The translations under genes were made by a program, and so were the position numbers. Source: HGW-17 sp964516435 (GTDB lineage Bacteria > Myxococcota_A > Polyangia > HGW-17). Taken from it: DNA of 64,000 nt. Positions within the stretch are counted from its first letter, which is position 1, and each line of letters begins with the position of its first letter. The notes beneath the pieces were generated by a model. That model had not been told where the DNA came from, ran no database searches, and saw nothing but the letters and a program-made list of their open reading frames with translations. The DNA is taken from positions 6,602-70,601 of the forward strand of contig CAZEZP010000101.1 of assembly GCA_964516435.1 (NCBI GenBank), given 5' to 3'. Below are positions 8,411-15,005 of the stretch, piece after piece.

Positions 8411-10591
8411 TTATCGGGTCGGCCGGAAGCGGCGCACGAGGAAGAAGCCCAGGATCAGGGCCCACAGACCGGCGGGCAGACGGGAGGGAGACGCTCCCGC
8501 GGCGGTGCAGGAACAGCCGTCGGCGGATTTCTTCTTCTTTTCGATGCAGGCGCCCGCATTGCAGACCATGCCATCCGGGCATTCGGCGGGACGGAAGACC
8601 GGGCAGGCGGTGGTCTCGTCATATACGCATTCGGCCATGGTGATTTCATCCGCGCAGACGGTTTCCCCGGGGGTGCAGGTCTCCGCGCAGGGCGGCCGGC
8701 ATGCGTCCTCCCGGCATTCGGTGCCGTCCGTGCAGGTCGTATCCTTCCAGTCCAGGCAGCGATCGCCGTCGAAGGCTTCGGCGCACACTTCCTGGGTCGT
8801 CTCATCGGCGCAGCGCTTCTCGCCCGCCGTGCAGTCGTCCGTGCAGGCGGGGTGCGGCACGCAGTCGTAGTACTGGTTTTCTTCCGACCAGCCGCACGTC
8901 ATGCCGTCGGCCGCGCAGTCGTAGGCGGCCAGTTCGCCGTCTTCGCACCAGACGGAAACGTCTCCCTGGCACTCGCCTGTAAAATCGATATCCCCGCAGG
9001 TTCCCGAGGAGGGGATGCAGATGCCGCCTGAACAGACTCGGCCGCTTTCACAGGCGAAGGCGACCCTCTCCACGCAGAAGTCGCCATCGCCCTCCTCGGC
9101 ACACACGAAGCGCTGGTTTTCATCGATGCAGCCGGCTTCCCACGGGGTGCATGCATCCGTGCAGTCCTCGCCGCCGCAGGTGCCGTTTTCGCAGGGGGCC
9201 GAGGCCGGACACGGCATCACGATGCGCTCGAGGCAGGAATCCATGTCGATGTTGGCGCACGTGTAGCGGTTGCCGTCCTCCATGCAGCCGGCTTCTCCCG
9301 CCGTGCACTCGTCGGTGCAATCGTCGCAGAAGGGGGCTCCGCCGCAGGCGTACGCGGGATCCGTAGCCGCATGGAAGGGCGTACCTACGGGCTTGCTGCG
9401 GGTCGTGCAGTGGATGGCGCCACCCCAGGGCATGATGTCATCGGATGGCACCGGCTCGAGCGTCACGCCGGGCAGAGCTTCGGCGAGCACGTTCATGGCG
9501 TCGAGTTGGTAGGCGGTGTGCTGCTCGAACACCGGCACCAGATAGCCGCCATTGAGCCGCAGGCCATTGGTGTAGGAGCGCCACACGCGGCCGTAGTAGT
9601 CCTGGCCGGGATTGGGCATGGGGATGCGGTGCACCGTGAGCGGGTCGCCGGCGAAGTTGGTCTGTCCCGCCAGCAGCGCTGCGTTGTCGTCCATGACGGT
9701 CTTGTTCGTGGCGTCCTGGGAGGCCGTGAACGAGCCCACGATCACATCGGTGGGGGAGGCGAGGATGAAGAACATGTCGATGTGGCCCGTGCCTTCGCCG
9801 GAGAGCGGGGTGAGCCAGATCATCTTTTTGCACCCGAAGTACTCGTCCATGATGCGGTCGATCTGGGCCGCCGTGTACTTGGGATTGTTCTCATGGACCA
9901 CGGTGGTGGAATAGCAGGTGCCCAGCCCGTCGGAAAAGAGGTTTCCGCCTTCGATGGCGAGATCCGCGTGGTACACCGTCATGCCCAGCACGTCGCCCAT
10001 CTTGTCGGGGATGGCGTTGTCGTTGATGCGTTCGAAATAGTAGTGCGGATCCGTGATGGCCACCTGGCCATTGGCGTTCTGGATGAAGAAGGGACCGAAA
10101 TCCACGGCCCAGATGGAATCCACCGCCGAATCGATGTGGTACGGCGAGGAGAAGACATAGTGCGCCGTGCCGTAGAAGTCGATGAACCGCACGCGGGAGA
10201 AGGCCTGCGCGGACAGGCGGGGCTGCAGGATGGAGCGGATGTCGGTTTCCTCGTTGCTGTGCCAGATCACCACGTCCACGTAGCGTGTCGCAGCCTCGAT
10301 GAGGTCGAGGTAGTAGTTGCGCTGGGAATCGTCGTAGACCAGGTACATCGTGTCCACGGCAGTGAATTCGGGGTACATCACGAAGCCCGGCGGAGGCGGC
10401 TCGGTGATGCCGTACAGTTCGGGGTGATCCGTCATGAACTGCAGCAGGGCGCTGTCGGAGTCGCGCAGCAACTCTCCCGGAGTCTGGAACGAGGGCAGGA
10501 AGACCGGAAGCGAGGCCGGCGATCCAGGCCGGGCGGGCGAGGTCCCCTGCGGTGCCGAAAGCAGAATCAGAAGCGAGAAAAGGATGTGCAT
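8411..10591 (-). CDS. Secreted agmatine/peptidyl-arginine deiminase-like protein with Cys-rich repeats and MYXO-CTERM-like tail
   Basis: The 726-residue protein begins with a signal peptide (ATG at 10591 behind GAGGTGATG; the longer frame upstream lacks one). Residues 60-410 carry the PAD_porph fold of agmatine deiminase and the Porphyromonas peptidyl-arginine deiminase. Visible motifs are 'EGGNLFSDGLGTC' near 211, 'GTGHIDMFF' near 268, and the catalytic 'GGAIHCTTRSKP' with Cys395. About 300 residues of Cys-rich repeats follow, several starting 'CTxxCTxGE'. The end, 'CSCTAAG' then a hydrophobic helix and an Arg cluster, resembles the MYXO-CTERM sorting signal. Extracellular location argues for peptide or protein arginine rather than agmatine, but this is inference. 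Confidence 0.88.
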   Translation of the reverse strand: MHILFSLLILLSAPQGTSPARPGSPASLPVFLPSFQTPGELLRDSDSALLQFMTDHPELYGITEPPPPGFVMYPEFTAVDTMYLVYDDSQRNYYLDLIEAATRYVDVVIWHSNEETDIRSILQPRLSAQAFSRVRFIDFYGTAHYVFSSPYHIDSAVDSIWAVDFGPFFIQNANGQVAITDPHYYFERINDNAIPDKMGDVLGMTVYHADLAIEGGNLFSDGLGTCYSTTVVHENNPKYTAAQIDRIMDEYFGCKKMIWLTPLSGEGTGHIDMFFILASPTDVIVGSFTASQDATNKTVMDDNAALLAGQTNFAGDPLTVHRIPMPNPGQDYYGRVWRSYTNGLRLNGGYLVPVFEQHTAYQLDAMNVLAEALPGVTLEPVPSDDIMPWGGAIHCTTRSKPVGTPFHAATDPAYACGGAPFCDDCTDECTAGEAGCMEDGNRYTCANIDMDSCLERIVMPCPASAPCENGTCGGEDCTDACTPWEAGCIDENQRFVCAEEGDGDFCVERVAFACESGRVCSGGICIPSSGTCGDIDFTGECQGDVSVWCEDGELAAYDCAADGMTCGWSEENQYYDCVPHPACTDDCTAGEKRCADETTQEVCAEAFDGDRCLDWKDTTCTDGTECREDACRPPCAETCTPGETVCADEITMAECVYDETTACPVFRPAECPDGMVCNAGACIEKKKKSADGCSCTAAGASPSRLPAGLWALILGFFLVRRFRPTR

Positions 10592-10648
10592 GTCATCACC
10601 TCGGGATGGGGAAATGGCGCCGGAGGAGAGCGCCGCGACAAGGCTCCG

Positions 10649-10669
10649 CGCGAAAAACCGGTTTTCGCG
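10649..10669 (-). promoter_or_regulatory. Hairpin in the deiminase leader
   Basis: A perfect eight-base-pair stem CGCGAAAA/TTTTCGCG encloses a five-base loop. It lies between the predicted transcription start and the start codon of the deiminase gene, about 58 bases before the ATG. No T run follows, so it is not a simple terminator. A role in mRNA stability or protein binding is a guess. Confidence 0.45.
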
Positions 10670-10677
10670 TCCGGAAT

Positions 10678-10706
10678 CTTCTACACCCGGAAGGGAAAAG
10701 TGTCCA
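10678..10706 (-). promoter_or_regulatory. Promoter of the deiminase gene
   Basis: On the minus strand TGGACA (10701-10706) and TAGAAG (10678-10683) are 17 bases apart, with a TG just before the -10 box. The predicted leader is about 80 bases. Confidence 0.6.
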
Positions 10707-10823
10707 CGCGCCGCATCGGGATTTCCGGGATTTTGGTGAGACGGCTCACGTTCGGGGTTCCAGGTTGCCGACGGGAGGTGTCCGGGACCGGCTGCCACTT
10801 TCGGGAAGACGGGGGAAATGGTA

Positions 10824-10852
10824 TTGCAATCCGCCGGGAGATTTTCTATTGT
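10824..10852 (+). promoter_or_regulatory. Promoter of serA
   Basis: TTGCAA (10824-10829) and TATTGT (10847-10852) are separated by 17 bases. The leader is about 70 bases. Confidence 0.65.
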
Positions 10853-10929
10853 CTTTTGTGGGCGTTGAAAAATTATTTTCGACTCCCGGCCGCCAGAAAG
10901 GCGGAACCTTATCGTCATTGGAGGTATGC

Positions 10930-11856
10930 ATGTCCAGGAAAGTGTTGCTTGCCACGGAAAAGCCCTTTGCCAAGGTCGCAGTGGACGGAATCCAGAAGAT
11001 CTTCGATGAAGCCGGCTACACGCTCGTGAAACTCGAAAAATACACCGAAAAGGCCGACCTGCTCAAGGCGGTGGCGGATGTGGACGCCCTGATCATCCGC
11101 TCCGACAAGGTCACCGCCGAGGTCATCGCGGCCGCGCCCAATCTGAAGATCGTCGTGCGTGCCGGCGCCGGCTACGACAACATCGATCTGAAGGCCGCCA
11201 CCGAGCGCGGCATCTGCGCCCAGAACACGCCCGGCCAGAATTCCAATGCCGTGGCCGAACTGGCTTTCGGCCTGATGCTCTACCTGGCGCGCAACAAGTT
11301 CACCGAGGGCAACGGATTCGAACTGCGCGGCCGGAAACTGGGCATCCACGCCTATGGCAACGTGGGCCGTTACGTGGCGAAGATCGCGGCGGGATTCGGC
11401 ATGCAGACGTATGCCTACGACGCCTTCGTTCCGGCCGACGCCATCCAGGCCGACGGCGTGATCCCCTGCGCCTCGGTGGAAGAGCTCTATCGCACCTGCG
11501 ACATCGTGTCACTGCACATCCCGGCCAACGAGCAGACGAAGAAGTCCATCAACCATGCACTGCTCTCTTCCATGAAGAAGGGCGCCATGCTCATCAACAC
11601 TGCCCGCAAGGAGGTCATCGACGAGGAGGCGCTCCTGGCGGTCATGACCGAACGCGAGGATCTGCGCTACGCCACCGACATCGCACCCGACTGCCATGCC
11701 GAGATGGCCGAGAAATTCGCGGGGCGCTACCATGCTACCAAAAAGAAGATGGGGGCGGAAACCTCCGAGGCCAACATCAATGCTGGTCTGGCCGCCGCCC
11801 GCCAGATTGTCGCCTTCTTCGAAAAAGGCGACCGCACGTTCCAGGTCAACAAATAG
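10930..11856 (+). CDS. serA: D-3-phosphoglycerate dehydrogenase, short form without ACT domain
   Basis: This is an NAD-dependent 2-hydroxyacid dehydrogenase of 308 residues, expected to oxidise 3-phosphoglycerate in serine synthesis. The Rossmann motif 'GIHAYGNVGRYVA' is near residue 140. The substrate segment 'VVRAGAGYDNIDL' and the catalytic-Arg region 'INTARKEVIDEEAL' are intact, and the catalytic His lies in the segment around 'AGRYHATKKKMGA'. There is no C-terminal ACT domain, so serine feedback is not expected. From memory the text is strikingly close to the short Bacteroidota enzyme ('TEKPFAKVAVDGI', 'NTPGQNSNAVAEL', final 'VNK'). The ATG at 10930 follows GGAGGT; a longer frame starting at 10552 is a shadow. 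Confidence 0.9.
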   Translation: MSRKVLLATEKPFAKVAVDGIQKIFDEAGYTLVKLEKYTEKADLLKAVADVDALIIRSDKVTAEVIAAAPNLKIVVRAGAGYDNIDLKAATERGICAQNTPGQNSNAVAELAFGLMLYLARNKFTEGNGFELRGRKLGIHAYGNVGRYVAKIAAGFGMQTYAYDAFVPADAIQADGVIPCASVEELYRTCDIVSLHIPANEQTKKSINHALLSSMKKGAMLINTARKEVIDEEALLAVMTEREDLRYATDIAPDCHAEMAEKFAGRYHATKKKMGAETSEANINAGLAAARQIVAFFEKGDRTFQVNK

Positions 11857-11921
11857 GCGATTGCCGAATTTTATTTTTTACTTCGCCTCCAATTCCCTTT
11901 TTTTCGGACAAATCATTCCAA

Positions 11922-11950
11922 TTGACAGGCTGGGGGGGGTTGTGTTTGAT
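11922..11950 (+). promoter_or_regulatory. Promoter of ihfA
   Basis: Perfect TTGACA (11922-11927) and TTTGAT (11945-11950) are 17 bases apart, including a run of eight G residues in the spacer. The leader is about 20 bases. Confidence 0.7.
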
Positions 11951-11976
11951 GGAGGAGCCTTCCGGAGGGGTGCTTC

Positions 11977-12261
11977 ATGACGAAAAATGACATCGTCGAA
12001 AAAGTCTATGCCAGTGTGTCCGGTCTTTCCAAGCGGGAAGCCGCCCATGTGGTGGACACCGTGTTCGAGACCATCAAGGAGGCGCTGGAGCGGGGCGAGA
12101 ACGTCAAGCTCAGCGGTTTCGGCAACTTCATGGTGCGCTCCAAGAATCCGCGGCCGGGACGCAATCCCAAGACGGGCGAGAGCATCGAGATCGCGGCCCG
12201 TCGGGTGCTGACGTTCAAACCCAGCCATCTTCTCAAGAAGCAACTGAATCCGCATCTGTGA
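11977..12261 (+). CDS. ihfA: Integration host factor alpha-type HU-family protein
   Basis: A 94-residue DNA-bending protein of the HU/IHF family. The core 'VKLSGFGNF' and the arm signature 'RPGRNPKTGESIEIAARRV' match IHF alpha better than HU, which usually reads 'RxGRNPxTG' with a different tail. The N-terminal 'LSKREAAHVVDTVFETI' forms the helical dimer body. In cells IHF acts as a heterodimer with IhfB; no ihfB is in the window. The end overlaps or abuts the GAF/HD-GYP gene, an arrangement that suggests cotranscription. Confidence 0.9.
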   Translation: MTKNDIVEKVYASVSGLSKREAAHVVDTVFETIKEALERGENVKLSGFGNFMVRSKNPRPGRNPKTGESIEIAARRVLTFKPSHLLKKQLNPHL

Positions 12262-12275
12262 CGTCCGAAGAAACG

Positions 12276-13487
12276 ATGGCTTCCCATTTCGAACCCCCGA
12301 GTCTGGAACAGGTGCTCGCCATTGCCGATGGGCTCAACCGGCTCAAGGACATCGACACCATCCTGGACCGCGTCCTGCTGGAGAGCCGCAAGCTCACCCG
12401 CGCCCGGGCAGGCTCGATCTTTCTGGTGGAAAACGGAAAACTGGTCTTCCGCTACGTGCACAACGACGACCTCTACGACGGGCAGGCCAGCAACAAGCAC
12501 ATCTACACCAACCTCGAGATTCCCATCGATGATGCGAGCATCGTCGGTTACGTCGCGTTGACGGGCCGCTCGCTCCTGATCGATGACGCCTATTCCCTGC
12601 CGGCCGGGGCCCCCTATCATTTCAACAAGACCTTCGATGAGCGCACGGGGTTCCGCACCCGCAGCCTGCTGACCATTCCCCTGACCGCCGCCCAGAACCA
12701 GGTGACGGGCGTGCTGCAGATCATCAACGCCACCGATGATGCGGGCCGGGTGGTGCCTTTTTCGCACCAGGACGAGATGCTCACCTCCGTGTTCGCCCGC
12801 CACGCCGCCGCCGCCATCGAACGAGGCCAGATGACCCGCGAGATGGTGCTGCGCATGATGCAGATGGCCGCCCTGCGGGACCCCAAGGAGACGGGGGCGC
12901 ACGTTCAGCGGGTGGGCGCCTATTCCGCCGAAATCTATCATGCCTGGGCCCGTTCGCGGGGTCTGGACATGGAGGAGATCCGGCGCCAGAAGGACCTGCT
13001 GCGGCTGGCGGCCATGCTGCACGACGTGGGCAAGGTGGGCATCGCCGACAGCATCCTCAAGAAGCCCGCCCGGCTTACCGAGGAGGAGTTCGCGGTGATG
13101 CGCTGCCACACCGTGTACGGGGCGCGCCTGTTCGCCCAGGTGACGTCGGAACTGGACGCCACCTGCCGGGACGTGGCCCTGCACCATCACCAGCGCTGGG
13201 ACGGCAAGGGCTATCCGGGGATCCGCGCACCGGAAGACCTGTCGGCGGAGTGTTGCTCCGGTCCCGGCCTCGCGGGCGAGGAAATCCCGCTGGTGGCGCG
13301 CATCGTGGCCATCGCCGACGTCTTCGACGCCCTGGGTTCCGCCCGTTCCTACAAGGAGGGCTGGCCCGACGACCGCGTCCTGTCCATCCTGCGGGAAGAG
13401 CGCGGCAAGCAGTTCGATCCCGAACTCATCGACATCTTCTTTTCCATTCTGGACGTGATTTACGCCATCCGGGACAAATACGTCTGA
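12276..13487 (+). CDS. GAF and HD-GYP domain protein, putative cyclic di-GMP phosphodiesterase
   Basis: A 403-residue cytoplasmic signalling protein. Residues about 5-185 form a GAF sensor. Residues about 190-390 form an HD-GYP domain, with 'HDVGKVGI' giving the HD pair plus Lys, 'HCHTVYGARLF'-type metal-binding His residues, 'HHHQRWDGKGYPG' containing the GYP motif, and 'IADVFDALGSARSYKEGW'. All key residues of the family appear present, so it should be active. ATG at 12276 is used because GAAGAAA precedes it; a GTG at 12258 overlaps the ihfA stop and is also in frame. Confidence 0.9.
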   Translation: MASHFEPPSLEQVLAIADGLNRLKDIDTILDRVLLESRKLTRARAGSIFLVENGKLVFRYVHNDDLYDGQASNKHIYTNLEIPIDDASIVGYVALTGRSLLIDDAYSLPAGAPYHFNKTFDERTGFRTRSLLTIPLTAAQNQVTGVLQIINATDDAGRVVPFSHQDEMLTSVFARHAAAAIERGQMTREMVLRMMQMAALRDPKETGAHVQRVGAYSAEIYHAWARSRGLDMEEIRRQKDLLRLAAMLHDVGKVGIADSILKKPARLTEEEFAVMRCHTVYGARLFAQVTSELDATCRDVALHHHQRWDGKGYPGIRAPEDLSAECCSGPGLAGEEIPLVARIVAIADVFDALGSARSYKEGWPDDRVLSILREERGKQFDPELIDIFFSILDVIYAIRDKYV

Positions 13488-13537
13488 ACCGCGCGCGGCA
13501 TCATCTTTACTTGTCGCCTTCTCGCGCCGCGGTCAGC

Positions 13538-13566
13538 TTGTCATTGGCAGGGGGCTCGGGTAGAGT
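13538..13566 (+). promoter_or_regulatory. Promoter of the MshEN-like gene
   Basis: TTGTCA (13538-13543) and TAGAGT (13561-13566) are 17 bases apart. The predicted start of transcription near 13573 excludes any translation start upstream of it. Confidence 0.65.
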
Positions 13567-13599
13567 GGCGCTCACGCCGTGGCGCGTATGCAGGACACC

Positions 13600-14874
13600 A
13601 TGAGCACCGACACACTCGAGCACCCGCAAGACCTGTGGCTTTCCCTTCTGGGCACGCTGGAAAGCGACGGCATCCTCCTGCCGGCGCAGACCGACCTCAT
13701 CCGCCGCATCGCCCATGGCACCGGGCAGCCGGTGGACATGCTCCTGCTGGGTTCGGGGCTCATTTCCGAGCGCACCCTGCAAAGCTACCTGCAGAAGATG
13801 TTTGGCGTGAACACGGTGTACGATCCGTTCGAATTCCCGTCGCCGGAGGCCTGCGGCCTGCTCACGGTAGCGGAGATCATGCAACTGAACGCCATTCCGC
13901 AGAAGATCGATGCCGGGTCGATCATCGTGCTGGTGGTGCCGCCCCTGGATCCGGGGCAACTGGAGTGGATCCGCGCCCGGACGCAGAAATTCGTCATTCC
14001 GCTTCTGGCCACCCCTTTGCGCTTCCATTACGTTCTGAACCAGTGCTTCCAGGTGCCCATCGACGAGCAGGAGAAGAAGACCGCCGAAAAGGTGCTGGAA
14101 AACCTGCAGCCCGCCCGCGAGCGTTTCCGGGCGCCGGTGGAACTGCTCTACGATCCCTTTTCGGGCCCGCTCGGGGAGATATCGGAAACCGACGATCCCC
14201 TGGAACTGAGCCGGCTTCCCATCCCCGACCGCACCATCGAGGTGCTCGACGTCTTCCGGGCGGAACTGGCCAGCATCATCGAAAAGGACCTGCCCACGTA
14301 CATCCAGGAGGCCACGGCAACCGTGCTGCCCGAGGAAGCCATCGAGCAGGTGGGTTCCCTCGCCTCCCGGCGTCTGGATGTCGCGTATACGCCCCTGGAG
14401 CCCGCGGAACTGGAGGAACTGGCATCCCGCATCGACAACCGCGAGCAGATTCCGGAACTGTTCTACCGTTTCGGCGCGCGGGCCATGCGCTCGGTGGCGC
14501 TGTACACCTGCACGGAAGGGTTCGCCATGGGCTGGACGGGAGCGGGACTGGGCCTCTTCCCGCACCGCATCGAGGGCATCATCGTGCCCGAGGACCGGGG
14601 CACCTTCATCGCCGACGCCATCCGGGACAAACTGTACCTGGGCAAGGCCGAGAACAGCGCCGTGAACCGCCGGATCCTGCAACTGATGGGGGCGGATCCC
14701 GAGGACATCCTCGTGGGAGGGGCCGTCTTCGTGAAAGAGCGGCCCGTCATCGTGGCCGTCTGCGTGCTCGACGACGAGGTGGCTGGCCCCGCGGAACTGC
14801 GTTTCCTGGGGGAACTGTGCCAGGTGTGCTCCTCCATCATCCTGCGGCTGGTGCGCCAGAAGAAATCTTCCTGA
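13600..14874 (+). CDS. Orphan type II secretion ATPase N-domain (MshEN/T2SSE_N)-like protein
   Basis: The 424-residue protein lacks any P-loop. Residues 15-160 read like the N-terminal domain of GspE/PilB ATPases, with a DxLLxxGxIxxxxL-type helix followed by 'AIPQKIDAGSIIVLVVPPLDPGQ' split across strands. In MshE this domain binds cyclic di-GMP. The C-terminal 150 residues, with 'GFAMGWTGAGLGLFPHRIEG' and 'ILVGGAVFVKERPVIVAVCV', look like a GAF-type sensor fold. A short AGGA box four bases before ATG 13600 favours this start over ATG 13588 and GTG 13579. Function is unknown; the adjacent HD-GYP gene supports a link to cyclic di-GMP. Confidence 0.65.
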   Translation: MSTDTLEHPQDLWLSLLGTLESDGILLPAQTDLIRRIAHGTGQPVDMLLLGSGLISERTLQSYLQKMFGVNTVYDPFEFPSPEACGLLTVAEIMQLNAIPQKIDAGSIIVLVVPPLDPGQLEWIRARTQKFVIPLLATPLRFHYVLNQCFQVPIDEQEKKTAEKVLENLQPARERFRAPVELLYDPFSGPLGEISETDDPLELSRLPIPDRTIEVLDVFRAELASIIEKDLPTYIQEATATVLPEEAIEQVGSLASRRLDVAYTPLEPAELEELASRIDNREQIPELFYRFGARAMRSVALYTCTEGFAMGWTGAGLGLFPHRIEGIIVPEDRGTFIADAIRDKLYLGKAENSAVNRRILQLMGADPEDILVGGAVFVKERPVIVAVCVLDDEVAGPAELRFLGELCQVCSSIILRLVRQKKSS

Positions 14875-14938
14875 ATTGCCTCCGCCATGGGATGATCGCC
14901 ATCGCCCGGAGGCATCGAGTGGAAACAGCACCTTCAGC

Positions 14939-14966
14939 TTGAATCTTTTCCGAAGCGTGCGATAAA
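14939..14966 (+). promoter_or_regulatory. Putative promoter of the Asn-rich amidohydrolase gene
   Basis: TTGAAT (14939-14944) and GATAAA (14961-14966) are 16 bases apart, giving a leader of about 33 bases. Confidence 0.45.
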
Positions 14967-15005
14967 GACCTGTTGGCCGGCATCGCCGGCGGAAAGGGTG
15001 TCCTC

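Larger units (their letters stand above)
10592..10929. other. Divergent intergenic region (deiminase and serA)
   Basis: This 338-base region holds the promoter of the deiminase gene (10678-10706, minus), a leader hairpin (10649-10669), and the serA promoter (10824-10852, plus). A small CCGCC/GGCGG hairpin sits in the serA leader near 10890-10906. I saw no further gene. Confidence 0.6.

Noticed and set aside
9371..11029. A 552-codon plus-strand frame opposite the deiminase
   Set aside because: It lies across the deiminase, the divergent promoters and the serA start; the composition is biased to His/Gly/Val and it has no start signal.
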